Under the pieces are notes generated by a model, which saw only the letters and a list, made by a program, of their open reading frames with translations, was not told the DNA's origin and searched no databases. A DNA stretch of 64,000 nucleotides from Capitulum mitella (lineage: Eukaryota > Arthropoda > Thecostraca > Pollicipedomorpha > Pollicipedidae), in contig CP099840.1 of NCBI GenBank assembly GCA_030062745.1, positions 16,543,718-16,607,717 on the forward strand, read 5' to 3'. Numbering within the stretch: position 1 is the first letter of the stretch; the number at the start of each line of letters is the position of its first letter. Shown in pieces: positions 11,587-24,652 of this stretch. Position numbers and translations under genes: made by a program.

Positions 11587-13183
11587 AGCGCACAGCCCCG
11601 GCGCCCTCAAACACTGCTCTTCTTGGTACATCGTACATCAGGAGCTTCAAAGGGTCAAGCAAATACGTGCAACCAGTACCAAGTTTCCACCACCGACGCT
11701 GACATCAACAAAGAACCAGAAGCCACAAAAAAAAAACAGATAAAAAACCGAAAACATTTACAAAGTCTTTTGCAAAAAAAAAACACGATGTGACACGGTT
11801 ACAAGGGAGTTTACCATCGAACAGACGTAGAAAACATGATCAGCAATTTTGACGTACCCTTGAATGACAGTTGCGGATCATTTGTTACCACGGTCTGTCG
11901 CAAACCAACTGACACAGGTAGTTGCTAGATGTTAGAGATGCTAGATGCTAGCTAGTAGACGTCTCAGACCACTGTCCTGACTGGTATAAAGAAAGCGTCA
12001 TAAAAGCAATTGTGAACATGGCGCTGACGCATGGCTCATCATGGAAACTTGCTCACGTAGAGTTGTAGAGAGTGAAATAAAAGTTGGCCAACGACAAGTG
12101 CCCCGTTCAGCTCTTCGACAAACACATACCTGGCGCAATGACCAAACATGCTCAGACCCACATTGCCACACCACAAGACGGTGCAATACACCAACTCTGC
12201 TATAAAAACGTCATGTCGCCGGCCTATGAGGCCAATGGTAATCATTAGGTTACCACTGGCTGACGATTACCATTGTCAGCCATGGTATGGTTGACAATGG
12301 TACTGTCATCCACAGTAACCACACAGTAATACACAACTACACATGCCTGCCCGGAGACTGTGAGCTCATCCCAAACGGCAATTGCATTGGAATGGCGGCC
12401 ACCTAACCCAGTAGACGAATTTCAATGCACATCCAAAGCGATGGCCCAAAAACAAACACTGAATCCACCACGGCCGGCGACTCACCAGACAACAAATGAT
12501 ACAAAACACCACGATCATAGACAGATGCCACAACGTAAGACGACTGTATGTCTTCGAGGCCGTCTATATACAAAACATAGACCTATACAGTAACAAACAG
12601 GTTAATGCGCGGAGAAGCCCTAGCCCTCTACGAGACCCTACGGACCTATACGGACCCTAGCCATCTAAGTTGGGCCCACGTATAATACAGAAACCCTGGT
12701 AGAAGCGTTGGCGAAAGGCAATGTCTCGTCTGCAATAAGTCTTCCAGGTTTCTGTTTTAAAGTCTCCTTTAGACACTAAGCATGCATCGTATTTCGTGAA
12801 AAATGAAATGAAGCGCTCTGGTCCCCCTGGTGTTCTAATCTTTCCTCAAGAACTATGGTGTGTACGTCATAGAATTTTGTAACTCATTTTGGCAATTCCA
12901 TCACAAGCAATGCTCGGTGTTGCCTGATGTTGTCCTGTGTGAAACCAAATGTTATTCAGGCCATTTTAAGTCTTGATAATATCAAATGTCTGACGAAACA
13001 CTGACAGAAATACAAGATACATGATATGAAATGCGTTGTTCACTATATGGACTCTTATTGTCGTAATGTGTTTTACATCAGTCCTAAGTAAGCACAACCC
13101 AGAAAACATGTGCTTAATCCGCAAGACTGAAAATGTCTCTAAGATTATTAACAACGAAGCTTCTCTTATATTAAACGATCAGT

Positions 13184-13221
<38 letters not shown>

Positions 13222-13829
13222 TATATATATATATATATATATGTAAATGTATATAAATATTAGAGTGATCCCAAATACTATGTACGAATTACGATGAGGA
13301 CTGCTCCGGGATGCTTTCTCATTAAGTGATGAGTCGTTCGGAGCAAATCATGCGTGCAAAATATGGCATTCATTCAACAGTTTTAACCACTGTCACATGA
13401 GGGCTGAATGTCACTAGCTCATATAGTGTGGGGCATCAAACCATTTGCTACATTTTACTTTTAATTTGATAACATTTTCACAGGATTTGCTGCATCCCAA
13501 GCCCATTAAAGTCAAAGAAGGATATGCTATCCATCTCCAGCAGGAACTCCGTTCTCCATGAATTTGCGATCCCGAGAGATTCGGTCATGGTGTGGTCAAA
13601 GCCTGAAATGGTTCCAAGCTTATATTTCGTGCTCCATTTTTTTTTATCCATGAGCATGATATGCATAAAATACACATCATTGTACTCCTACTGACACAGT
13701 TAATTGAAAGACGCCTCATATGGCTCGTCCCCGTGGGCGCCAAATAATCTAGTGATTGGAGCGCCCTAAAGCCTCATCACACACGTCTGGCCCGTTCCAG
13801 GTCACACGTAATTGATTCTTCGGCAGCTG
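11587..13829. other. Non-coding stretch with a hairpin and TA microsatellite
   Basis: An imperfect hairpin lies at 12269-12301 (arms ACCATTGTCAGCC and GGTTGACAATGGT). TA microsatellite sequence fills about 13186-13258. Open frames are short and unassigned, and no exon or element end was recognised. Confidence 0.55.
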
Positions 13830-16800
13830 CATGGCTTCGGTGGGAATGACACTGCAGCCTCCCTCCCCCCCCCCTCATGGCCTTGGGATACTGGCGACGG
13901 TGTCACTCAACGATTTACAACAGACACTGCTTTTGCCTTTATCATTCGTCAGTGCTTCGCTGTACGCTAGGATGAGCCACATCTCGCTGGGCGAAGTCAT
14001 TCACCGCCCGAATCCCGCTCAGGACTTTCTCGGCGTACTTGGAACCAGGTGCTGCCTCCGAATCAGCGGGGTCGGCGGCAAGGCAGTTCCGTGTTGATGC
14101 CATAGGCCTTCAGGATTCCCACCGACTTTGCCGTGATTAGGTCCGCGATGGTCTGCCAGGCGAGAGCCTCCTTTGCCGCGAGATCCATGTGCGCTCGCCT
14201 GGGCGGACTCTCCGATCCCTGTTCCTGGAGTAGGACGCGACCACCCTCTTCACCTCACGGCACGTTCTCGTCGAAGAACGACAAACCATCCAGTTCTTCG
14301 CTGAAGCACTAGAGGTGACTAGCGAACTTCTTGGAGGTTACCCTCGAGATTTTAGCATCCAAATAGCTGACATAATTGCCGGAAGACCAGATCGTGCACG
14401 AGAGCTTTGACGGTCGATGGAATGCAGAACCAATGCTCTGAAGTACAGAACAGCGATGAAATAGACGAAACGCTTGAGTTCTCCCATTTCGCTAAGAGTC
14501 ATGGAGAACATGGAGATCGCGAAGCAAGAAAATCTTGACCTTTTAGATCATGCGTCCCATCCACCTGCCACGGTGGAGAGCACCTGCTTGGAGAAACCTG
14601 ACTTCCCGTGGAGACTCTTCGCCAAAGAGGATGATTGTGAGCTCCAAGAACTCAAGATAATCATTACGTAGCTGGATTTCGGTCAGTTTCTCATGGCAGA
14701 AGGTGACGACACGGTCTTTGGAGACGAGAAACGCCTCGGCCACTGCTGGCTCCAGGTCTTCACGCATCATGGCTTCAAACGTGTACCGATGAATGTGCTT
14801 CCATTTTCTCTTGAAATGCTTGAACAATGAGACCTCCGGTCCCGGAGACGGACCGAAGCACGTGGAGAAAGCCGTCTCCGCCACCAGCTCGAAGATAGGA
14901 TGACGGCAGGCGAAGTGAAGGAGCTGTCGCCTAAGCTTCTGCTGAAGAACGTGCAAGCTTCCAGCGTTTGTCCAGTATTACTGGAGGCGGTTTCGAAGCT
15001 CATTGCCGACGACGTTGTCGGAAAACTCCCGTTTTGTAGGATAATGCACGACAGCGTCGGCTGTCGCTGCGCCAGTTCCGCTAGCGAACTTCGAAACACG
15101 GAGGAACTTGACAGCACTTCCAGGCCGCTTACAATAACAGGATATCGATCCACGTTCTCTTCCCATCGTCGGGTGACAGTTTGCTGGGGACGCCAGGTTG
15201 GATGGCGCGGAGAAAGACTGCCCGATTTACTCGGCAATGGCTCTCCTCTGCGATCTGCATGGCCGCCTGATCGAGTAGCCGTTGATCAGAGGAGCCATGG
15301 CCGAGGGCCGAGGCCGTCGCCGACAGGAGGCGTACCGCGCAGCGACCACTGAACTTGGTCCGATCGAGGGCTGCTGCCAGACCAGGAGTGGCAATGTTCT
15401 TAGCTCTCCTGCAGGGCCGCTTCGAAGGAATAGGCATGGTGAAAGGCTGTGGGCCATCCTCATCCTTCAACAGTTTGCTGTCGCAAGACGAAGGTTCCGA
15501 TTGGGCAGCAGCCTCCTGCTCGGCTTGTTTTTCAGTCTGACGTCGGGCCCTTTCTGCGGCCTGTTGTTGTCGCTGAAGAGCTCGCTCCTCCTTTCCAGAA
15601 AGAAACTTATTAACCCGCGCCCGACTATGGGTCGGAGCCATGCACGGCGTCTGGGGGGGGGGGGTTGACCGCCGCCCTCTAACTCCCGAATGGTTGGTCG
15701 TACGATAAAAATAAGCACACCATTGGAGCATGGTGTACACCAAACACACCGTTGTTTCTTGATCCTAACGGTTCTTACAATGGTTTTTCGTGCTTGAATC
15801 ATTAAAAGATTCAGTAGTTACCAATTTACACGATTAAAGTTAAAGACACGGCGATCTCCGCAACGCTGCACGGCGGGCGTCGCAGACGAACGCGGATGAA
15901 ATTAACAGGAATTAATTTAAGGGTTCTTTTACTTTCGTGAAGTATGTCTTTCTAAGTGTTGTTTGTTGATCCTAGTGGTTCTTGCAATGGTTTCTCGTGC
16001 TTAAATGTTGAAAAAAATTCGATAGTTACCAACCTACACAACTGGTGGAGCTTTATTCGCCAAAGCCTGCTTATTTCCAGCATTTGCGATTTTTGAAACT
16101 TTTTGAGCTTGTTGGTATTATTCGCAGCTGTGCGAGCCAGTTCTGACCATTTTCCACCCGATCTGAGTCATCGCCGATTTTGATGGTAGTGCGTTTTGAC
16201 TCATAATAGTTATTCGTGACCTGACCTCGGACCAGTGATCGGAGGTCATTGAAACTTCGCCCACTGACGGCGAATGGGTGCCTGGATCTCCCGACATTCA
16301 AATTGTTAAAAAAATCCCGTAAGTTTTCCGAAAAACGACGACAAGTGTTGGAAACAGGCTTCACCTTAGGTCAATGACCCGGGCATTTCCGAAAAATTCG
16401 ACATAGCAATTTGTTGCATTCATCAAAATCTCTAACCTTTGAAAGTTTTATTGTGATGTCATGTTTCGCGAAAAAGTCACAGGGCGTTTAACTTTTTTGG
16501 CACATAGGTCCACTTGACCTGACATTTGTTAGACACCTTACTTGACCTGAGGTCAAAAATTTGTTACAAGGTGTAAAAATGATCAAACAAAAGGCACACA
16601 AAGCTCTGTGGCGCTGTATTTATTTGTTCCCTCGCAGTCTCGGGAAAACCTCAAGGGGGGGCAGTCAATCGCCCACCCCAGTCGGGACGGATTCACTCCC
16701 AGCATGAAGCCTCGGTGGCCTGGTTCTCACTTGGCCTGAAGGAACCCTTTGTCCTCCTCGATTTTGAAGATCATCATGGCGCCGATATGGGCAAAGTCAA

Positions 16801-17340
16801 AGAGGTCTTTGAGGCTACTCCTAATTTACTTCTCTTTCTCCACTTGCTGGTGGACCTCCTGCATTTGCCTTTGAGGATAGCTCTGGTACTGGTCAAGCTT
16901 CCTGTCGAGCTTCGTTGTAACGTTCCGCTACGGTGCGGTGGGAACGTGGAATATGTTCCACATTCTCATCACTTCGCGGACAGTAAATGTTTCGGCTTCT
17001 CTCCGAGTAAGCTTATCTGCACGGTGAAGCTGAAAATATCGCCCCAGCACTTCTCAAATAGGCAGCTTGTTTCCTGTAACTAAGTCGACCGGTGCACCAA
17101 TCAACCAAATCTCGGCTTTTCCGTGGTACACGCCGTAGTGCCACATGCTTCCGCTATCACAGGCACTTTCTGCATTGACGTAGGTAGCCGCGGGCAGTCC
17201 TTAAATATCCCGCCGTCAAAAAACTCCTGGGAAATTACCAGGCCGACCTTCAAGCGCGAGCGCCGCTCGCAGCGGCCAGCCCATAAGCGCACACTGGCGA
17301 CGTCCCCCCGCCCCCACAACCTTCGTTCGTCTTCTGGAAA
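13830..17340 (-). pseudogene. Broken copy of a repetitive uncharacterised invertebrate protein family
   Basis: Reading the minus strand and moving between frames gives a continuous family-like protein. In order: DLVTGNKLPI then EVLGRYFQLHRADKLTR (about 17080-17000), VREVMRMWNIFHVP (16940-16982), LFDFAHIGAMMIFKIEED (about 16740-16800), NIATPGLAAALDRTK (about 15340-15400), SFETASSNTG (about 14960-15000), LLHFACRHPIFELV, GPSPGPEVSLFKHFKRKWK, YLEFLELTIILFGEE, RGRWMGRMI (14543) and FFDENVP (about 14250). I recognise from memory this domain order from multi-copy proteins annotated only as uncharacterised in many invertebrate genomes; the function is unknown to me. The central block with CFDTT-NTG-like and ACRHH-like motifs could be a transposase-type nuclease core, which is inference. 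Here the D of that motif is E, several stops and frameshifts occur, and a family 1 element splits the gene at 15,610-16,695. It is not functional. Confidence 0.7.
15610..16695. mobile_element. piggyBac-like element, family 1, inserted in the uncharacterised gene
   Basis: The left flank is TTAA at 15610-15613 followed by CCCGCGCCCGACTATGGG. The right end GTCGGGACGG is followed by TTCA, a mutated TTAA, at 16692-16695. Sequence inside matches the other family 1 copies in reverse order relative to 18,136-19,334, including the conserved block with AGGTGTAAAAATGATCAAAC at about 16570 and a run of 12-13 G at about 15652-15664. Removing the element and one target copy joins minus-strand codons GFMLGV and NKFLSGKEER in one frame, which confirms both the boundaries and the insertion event. 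Confidence 0.85.
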
Positions 17341-17718
17341 GCCGCATGGGAGCCGACAGCTCTCACGAGCTGCCGGAGGCGGCGACTGACGAGACGTGTT
17401 TAGAATTAGCCTGAAGCGCGTGGGGATGGGGGAGGGAAATGAGCCCGGACACCGAGTGCTCTTCTTAACAACAATTCACATCGGTGCTGTGAAAAGGCAG
17501 GCCTAATTTGGTGTAATATTCCTTCTCCAAGCAAACAGAACATTGGCGCGTTACAGATGCAGGCACAGATGTAAGCCAGTCACTCAGGGACCATGTGACA
17601 ATGGTAAACACAGATCAAAATAAATGAAATTTTGGACGCGTCATTTTTTAATGCGTCTAACATACAGAAGACGCACTTTAGAAAAGCCCACAAAGTCATT
17701 TGAGCACCATCTAAATAC

Positions 17719-17752
<34 letters not shown>

Positions 17753-18135
17753 GCACTGAGATCCAGATGTGTATTCGCCGTTGGTCCACCACGATGGTGG
17801 TTTTTTGCCTGGCACGTCATGCTGAAGACAAAACGACGGGATGAAGGTAAAGATTTGGGTATCGCTCCAGCCAGGTACGGGGCACACATGACAAATACAC
17901 ATGGGTGAGACACTTCAGTGAAGCCTAGGCAGTGTTGCACATTTCAAATTGACTCTGAACGATGAAGCATGCGGGCCCATCTTGAGACGGTTTAACATCC
18001 CGACCCCCTGCAGCAAAGCCTGCGCCTCCGGCTTCGGTTCCGATCAGAGGCTGTGTAATGTTGTCAGCGTCTCGTGTGCCATGGTCGTACAGCTCGCGGG
18101 CGCAGTGTTGGATGGTGTCACTGACGTACTCGGGA
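17341..18135. other. Non-coding stretch with TA microsatellite
   Basis: A TA tract runs from about 17717 to 17752. Open frames on both strands run through it and are low-complexity. Nothing else recognised before the TTAA at 18136. Confidence 0.6.
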
Positions 18136-19334
18136 TTAACCCGCCCCAGACTGGGGGGAAGTTGACTGCCCCGTCTTGAGGTTTTTCTAGGATTGCGAGG
18201 GAACGAACAAACACAGAGTCACGAAACTTTGTGTACCTTTTGCCTGATAATTTTACACCTTGTGTCAAAGTTTTGAGCTCAGGTAAGGTCAGATGTCTGA
18301 CCTAGGACAGGTCAAACAGACCTATGTCCAAAAAAGTTTAGCGCTCTGTAACTTTTCCGAAAAACAAGATATGACAATAATACTTTCAAGGTTTAGTGAT
18401 CGTGATAGATGCAACAAATCTGCTATCTCAGATTTTTCGGGGTTTTCCTGGTCATTGACCTGAGGTCAAGCCCACTTTTAAGACATGTCGTCGTTTTTTC
18501 ATAACATTTTTAGTGTGGAGTGAAGCAGACATCTAGTTACCGTCACGGGGCAAAGTACCAATGACTTCCAGCTTTTGACCTGAGTTCAGGTCACGAATCA
18601 CTGTTGTGAGCCAAAATGTACCGCCGTCAAAATCAGCGATGAATTACTCAGAATGGGTAGAAAATGGCACAACTGGCTTGCACAGACGTAACTAATACCA
18701 AGAATCGTCAAAAAGTTTGAAAAAATTGCATATTTTGGAAATAAACAGGCTCTCGCGAATGAACTCCGCCAATTGTGTAGTTTGGTAACTAATGAATTTT
18801 TCCAAAATTTAAACATGAGAAACCGTCACAGGAACCACTAAGATCAATAAAATTTACATGGATAGGCTTCTGTCGCAAAAATGAAGGAACGCTAAAATTA
18901 ATTCCTGTCAATTTCTTACTGTGTACGGCTGCAGCGCCCGACGACAGCCGGACGCGAAAAATTGCCGTGTCTTTAACTCAACGTTTCGGCGTATATATTG
19001 AACAAATCTGGGAAATTAGACGTGTATCGGCATCTGCGGACCTTTACTTGTGCGTTGGTGCCTTTACCTATGCGTTATTAGTTACAGCCCTTGAGATTAA
19101 GGCCGTTTCTCGGTCTCATGCAGTCGGCTATCATAAAACATATATAGGACGTAAATTGCTTACATATTACCTAAAACTAAAAATGAGACCAGTTTCGAGC
19201 TCTACTCGTCACAAGCTTTCCAACGATATGTTTATTTTTATCGTGCGACCAACCGTTCGTGAGTTAGAGGGGGCGGTGAAACATCCCCCCAGTCGGGCGT
19301 GATCGTCGCCGACTGACGGTCGTGCGCGGGTTAA
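18136..19334 (+). mobile_element. piggyBac-like non-autonomous element, family 1, longest copy
   Basis: Flanked by TTAA at 18136-18139 and 19331-19334, with internal length about 1,191 bp. The left end starts CCCGCCCCAGACTGGGGGG and the reverse complement of the right end starts CCCGCGCACGACCG, with a CCCGACTGGGGGG block about 35 bp further in. It is the best preserved of four family copies in the window and serves as the reference. It carries a 111-codon open frame (18967-19302) matching an open frame in the 4.4-kb copy, but about twenty amino-acid-changing against about three silent differences argue against a maintained protein. No transposase is present, so movement would need one supplied elsewhere. 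Confidence 0.8.
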
Positions 19335-20639
19335 ATGTCGTGATAGGATTTTGGACGGCGCACATGGTGTGCTATTCGACTACTTCGGTCGCTCGCATCC
19401 AGCCGAGCTGCTTAATGACGTCTGAGATGTGGTCGTAACGTCTCCGAACGCTGACAACTTGTGCACGAAAATTTATGATTTTCTGCACACAATGCACTTA
19501 GGTGCACGACCCGCACACGCTCGCATGGCAGTGAACGATATATACACACACACACGTATATATATATATATATATATGTATGTATACGTAAGAATGTATA
19601 TATGTATACATATATATGTGTATATTGTCAACTGCCATATAAGCGTGGACGGTTCGTGTGGCGTGACTCAAATCCATCCTGGGCAGAATATCATGAATTT
19701 TTGCGAACGAGTTGTCAGTGGTTGTCGGTGGTGATAATCATAATATAAATGGTCACGATATTATGTCATAATATCTACATCACGGCAATCGTTTTAAGTC
19801 GCATGAGCTCATCTGACCTGAACGATACTGATAAAAAACCTTAAATTTGTGTATAAAGCATTTCTAGTTTCTAGCTACCATGCATACTTTTATATCTACT
19901 TGTTACGGTTCTCTGTGCTATAAAGATATTGGTTTCGCACCCTTTCACTATACGTAATTGTCAGACTGGCTATGTGAAGCAACTACTCGGAATAGGTTGC
20001 ATTATACATGAGTGGCCTGATGACAAAAAGTGATGCGCCCTGGCTCGATTCCTAAAAGTGGTTTAGTCAGATACATTAAAGACGCATGCTTATATTCCAG
20101 TTTCCATCGCATGAAGAGATTTTCAAAAATTCGGTTAGGCTAACAATTCTAGACAAGAAATTTTCTATTTTAGCATATCTTACCTTATTTGGCCCAAAGA
20201 TATTACTATATGGCAATTATATTTGGAAGAACCAATATTCTTAATGGCCTCTGTACAATGAAGTATGATGCTCTGATGACACTAGAATGGTTATTGAATC
20301 TACACTGCGCTGAATTTTCAGAGACTCTTCATGACGCGCATTAAGCCTTACCTTCTATTTAATTATTTATTCGTTTACGTCATGGGATCATCCTCCAAAA
20401 CATGACCAAGGCCGCAGGGATTATTCTCGATCCCGAATCATCACACGTGAAGGGTACTAGAAGTACAACACACGTACACACAGTACACACAGTACACACA
20501 GCTTAGGACCAAATATAGTAGTACGTTCAGTAAGGGTTAACGGTCACCGGTGACCGGACGTGACAGAAACTTAAACGCAATGCGATGCCAGATTTAAGCC
20601 TTATGGCGTAATGCGAGGGAGCCATGCAGGGTTTTCATT
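19335..20639. other. Non-coding stretch with TA/TG microsatellite
   Basis: A CA and TA microsatellite occupies about 19540-19626. A short CACAGTACA tandem occurs at about 20470-20505. No coding or element signal otherwise. Confidence 0.55.
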
Positions 20640-21055
20640 TTCTCTGAACAATCATTTGTTAAAAAGTACACCACCGGTCTGCGTTTTCATTGCACAATCA
20701 TGACAAGCAGCATGCAACTAGCCTGCGTTTTCAGTTCATGATCACCTGTTGACCGTATGTCACAGATCTGCATTTATACTGCACAATCATCTGACGAGCT
20801 GTACATCGCAGGTCTGTTCTCCGTGGCACAGTCATCCGATGAACAGCACATCACGGGTCTGCGTTGTCACTGTGCAGTCGTCAGCCCAACAGCGCGTCAC
20901 TGGCTCCTGATTTCATTACAAAATCTTTGACAAATGGCACATTAGCATGTCACAGGTGGGTATTTTCTTCGTTTAATCTTTGAAGACTGGCACGTTACAG
21001 GCCTGCATTTTCGATGAAAGATCATCGGAGCAGTCGTACATCGCAGGTGCCCGTT
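20640..21055. repeat. Degenerate tandem repeat with 45-bp unit, about 9 copies
   Basis: A motif of the type ACATCGCAGGTCTGCGTTTT recurs every 44-46 bp (20676, 20721, 20765, 20811 and 20856), joined by CAATCATCTGACGAGC-type sequence. Copies have diverged and the array fades out on the right near 21055. No open frame of note runs through it. Confidence 0.75.
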
Positions 21056-21379
21056 TCCACTATATTGTAACCTGAGGAGCGACAGGGCACAGACAGGGCC
21101 CCGCACGGTCCCCCAGCTGGTTAGACCCGTCAAGGAAGGCCCACGTTCCCTTTCCGTGACACCTAACTCACACATGACTCTGTTTTATGGCCGGACTTTT
21201 CTCCTACAAAATTGATCCGAATGGTCAATGAGATAATGTCAGGTGCCTTGTGGTTTTCTTATCCTACAAATCTGACGAACGGGAAATGAAAGACGAAAAC
21301 GCAAGCGAGACCGCAGCATGACCGGCAGCAGCTTCGCTTTCCCTCCTGCAGGTAAGGTATGCGCTGGTCGTTTCAATCC

Positions 21380-21720
21380 AGCAGAGGTGCCGTTAGCAGG
21401 CCTGTCCCTCTCTGAGCAGCACCAGTCGAAACAATGGTACGCTGTGGCCCTGTTCGCCGCGCTTCCGGCGTCCTGTGAATATTCCACGCGGCGCGCCGCT
21501 CCTCCGGCGGCGCCCAGCTGTCCATCTCGCCGAATAAAACACGCCACCGCTCTCGAAAAACTGGGCGCGCACCGGTGTACCGGTCCCTGCACGTGCCACG
21601 CGCCCGGGAGCCGGAAGCCCGATCTGCCGGCGCCTCGATAGCGGCCATTTTCCAAGGGGCGAGTAAACAGGTGCGGCAGGGGTCAGACGGCCGATAGATC
21701 AAAGCTGTCCCACGGCGCCA
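21380..21720. promoter_or_regulatory. CpG-rich promoter-like stretch
   Basis: This block is CpG-dense (CGCGGCGCGCCGCTCC, CGCCCGGGAGCCGG) within AT-richer surroundings. It contains GCGGCCATTTTCC at about 21642, a YY1-type string often seen at housekeeping promoters. Two overlapping open frames on opposite strands (138 and 107 codons) are expected from the low stop-codon frequency of GC-rich DNA. No transcript direction can be chosen. It is offered as a possible promoter only. Confidence 0.35.
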
Positions 21721-21743
21721 GCAGCAATCACCGCGTCAGCACT

Positions 21744-21895
21744 TGCAGGGTACGGCTCGGCCGTGGTCAAAAACTGCAGGGTACGGTTTGGCCGTGGTCA
21801 GAAGCTGTAGGGTACGGCTCGGTCGTGGTTAAAAGCTGCAGGGTACGGCTCGGTCGTGGTCAGAAACTGCAGGGTATGGCTTGGTCGTGGGCAGC
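21744..21895. repeat. Tandem repeat with 31-bp unit, about 5 copies
   Basis: The unit is close to GCAGGGTACGGCTCGGTCGT followed by GGTCAGAAACT. Five copies run head to tail with few differences, so the array looks younger than most others in the window. Confidence 0.9.
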
Positions 21896-24100
21896 TACTG
21901 AGAAATGAGATAACCCGGTTGCGGCCCGTAGTGCTAAAAATCAATCTGTTACATACATGTATTATAAAACTCTGTATTTACGGAGTTCCAAAGGGATTTC
22001 TTTCCACTTGCATATTCCTCGACACTCTACAGCCCATTGTTGCGTGATGTCTCGGCTGTACACAAGTCAGCGAATATTGGCGGAATGTCCGTATTGCGTT
22101 ATTGATCAGTGTAGCAGAGTTTTCTGCTTGGCGTGATAGCTTTACTAGTGGCGACCACGTTGGTGCCAGTCTTTTCTACCGACTCAGTTCCTGCTGCCTT
22201 CTCCGTCAGTTAGTCACTCGGCACCGGACTAGAGACGAATGGAAGCACCTCACTAACACTATATTCTATTCTTACACACACTGACACTAGATGCACGGTC
22301 ACTTCTCGCACTAACACTATAGGCACCTCACTCTTCACACTAACACCACAAACACCACCACAGTTTTCCACGCAGAATATCACTGAGCCTGCGCTTGAGC
22401 CTTACCATACTGAGCAAAAGCCGGCTGTGCTTATATACTACCTACAAACGGAAATGTTTGCAGGATATCATGCAATTATGGTATCATAATGATATCATAT
22501 CTAACCAATTAGAACGCGAAGTTTAATCAGAATATTCTAAAAGGACAAGCTTTAGCAAATGACAGAGTGTTGGAACGCCTTGTAGTTTCAAAAGATGGCA
22601 TATGAAATGGTTCTGAGATTCTATGCTATGAGAGCGCTTTTCGGTTCAGGAGAAAGGAAGTATCGTTTTGCACTACGGATATGAATCACTTAGAGGCATT
22701 GTGGCACGATTGATCTACTTAAGTTAAATGGGCTGTCAGACGTCTTTGTCTGACTCCCTTCGATGACGACTCTGAGAGCTAGAGCTGAAGACGTTTGGTA
22801 GCTGTAGAAAGTCTTCATAAACAAAGGATTTTTAGATAACTCTGTAAATCTTGAAAAATTTAAAAAGCACTGAAATTTGAAGGCTGTCAAATAAGTAAAC
22901 TCCAAAGCTATAATGTAAACTTTGTTACAATGAGTGATGTCAGAGTGTACTTTGATGTTTAAGTCACGGGGATTTTCAGTTTTGGTTGAATGCTTGCGAT
23001 ACTTGTATTGCTAGATGTTGGGGCGATTCTGGTTATTTGTGTAAACTTTAGTCGCGTTTTTATGCCCTTTTTGCAAGCATTAAAAACATCTATTTTTAGG
23101 GCCTTACACAAGGCGTTTTACCCCAGATTTAGCCTTGCCAGTATTCGCTACTGCCACATTCGACAGTATTTGCTACTGCCACATTCGACAGTGCAGGGTT
23201 GTTGGCAAGACCCCACCTCAAACCATTTTTGAACATGATAACATGATAGCACAATGGAACGAAAACGAACGTGCAGCTTGTTCTTTTTTGTCTACAGAAC
23301 GTTACACGGTTTGACTCTTTCAGGTCACTCAGTAATATTACAGACAACCTCAAAGGAAACCATTAAATGGATTCTGCTCGTCATTGGATCGTATGGAATG
23401 CAGCAGACAGGGCGCTTCCAAGGCACCCAGAGCGACTTCTGACAATGTATAAGGACTCATGCTACTGTTTTTTATGCACATGACCGTTTCAGATTGTGCA
23501 TCGTTAGCTCTGAAAGATCGACAAAAGATAAAAAATGTCGGTGACCTTAATCCTTGAATATGGTCCAATATGACCTTGGACCAAGTACGGACTACATTGT
23601 GGAGATCACTGTCACAATGGGTGCCACCCATGGACAGGATTTAATAAGACGGAATGCCGTAAATATTTCAGCGTTTTTCATCCCCTGAGGGCCTCGCCGT
23701 AGCGCGACTTCTTCATGATATGCCCCAAGAAATAGGTCATAGGTCATAGACTTATAAAGCTGTTAACCTGAAATTTTCCGAGAATGTGTAAAAAGTTCAC
23801 ATGCTGTCTACACAAAATTTCAGAGTGATTGAAATCGTCGTTTCTGGGAAACTTGCGATAAACCTCATGGGTTATGCCAACCCAACTTTGCAGCTGTATT
23901 GTGCTGGCGAGGTTTATAATATACAATGTTGGACGTTTTACCCACTTTATCCCCGGCAATCGTTTTAACCAGTGGTGACCACGGTTCCGCTTATCCACTA
24001 ACCGATCAAGAAAAACTTGCATTAACGGGAAGCTAATTTCATGTGCTTTCCAGATATGGCACTTCTAGGTTCCAGAAAATTCTAGTTTTTTTTAGCAAAA
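21896..24100. other. Non-coding stretch with a 25-bp duplication
   Basis: A perfect-looking 25-bp tandem duplication (GTATTYGCTACTGCCACATT-type) lies at about 23136-23186. Around 22250-22350 there are scattered ACTAACAC repeats. Open frames are short and not recognised. Confidence 0.55.
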
Positions 24101-24104
24101 GAAC

Positions 24105-24320
24105 GTTATGCAAAGCTTTGCGTCCGACAGCGCTAAGCGGCTCACCGATAGAACCAAACTGTAGCTAATTTCATATAACAAGCGGTTAGCGGTTATCGTT
24201 AGCTCCCGCTAAACTTCTAGCGGTTAAGCGGTTTAGCGTTAGCGAAATTAACTTTCGGGGTAGCGGATTGGCCGATATCGGACAACGTTTCGGTTAGCTG
24301 TGGCCATCACTGATTTTAAC
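24105..24320. mobile_element. Possible hAT-type terminus
   Basis: This stretch is dense in short subterminal repeats of AGCGGTTAGCG and its inverse CTAACGCTAA, ending at GTTAGCTGTGGCCATCACTGA, whose reverse complement begins TCAGTGATGGCCACAGC. Dense short subterminal repeats next to a CAGTGNTGGCCA-like end are common in hAT elements. The opposite end was not found in the window, so this may be a solo end. Confidence 0.35.
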
Positions 24321-24652
24321 CCCTAGTTCAAAGTACGAGTTGCACCGTACCTTTCATTCCTCATCCACATTTCGGTTCCCATCCGTTTCTCTCGACAGAT
24401 ATCACAACCTTTCACATTTCATCTCTTCTCACCACCTCACTGGCTTGTGTGGTAACTATAACTGCCAATTACGCTTGGTGTGAGTTACAACAGTTTACAT
24501 GTTGTTATTTTTCCGCAGTCTTACCCATACGCCCACGCGCCTGGGTACCCCAAGGTTCCTTCACAATTTTTGGAAGTGCCTTTGTATTTTTGTTTGCATG
24601 CTCGTGACTAATAAAAAGCTATCTGTTTCGCAAAATAAAGCCAAATTTATGT

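Noticed and set aside
18967..19302. Open frame of 111 codons conserved between two family 1 elements (also 4390-4743, minus strand)
   Set aside because: Comparing the two copies codon by codon by eye gives about twenty amino-acid-changing differences and about three silent ones, the pattern of neutral decay. The frame is broken in the 15.6-kb copy.
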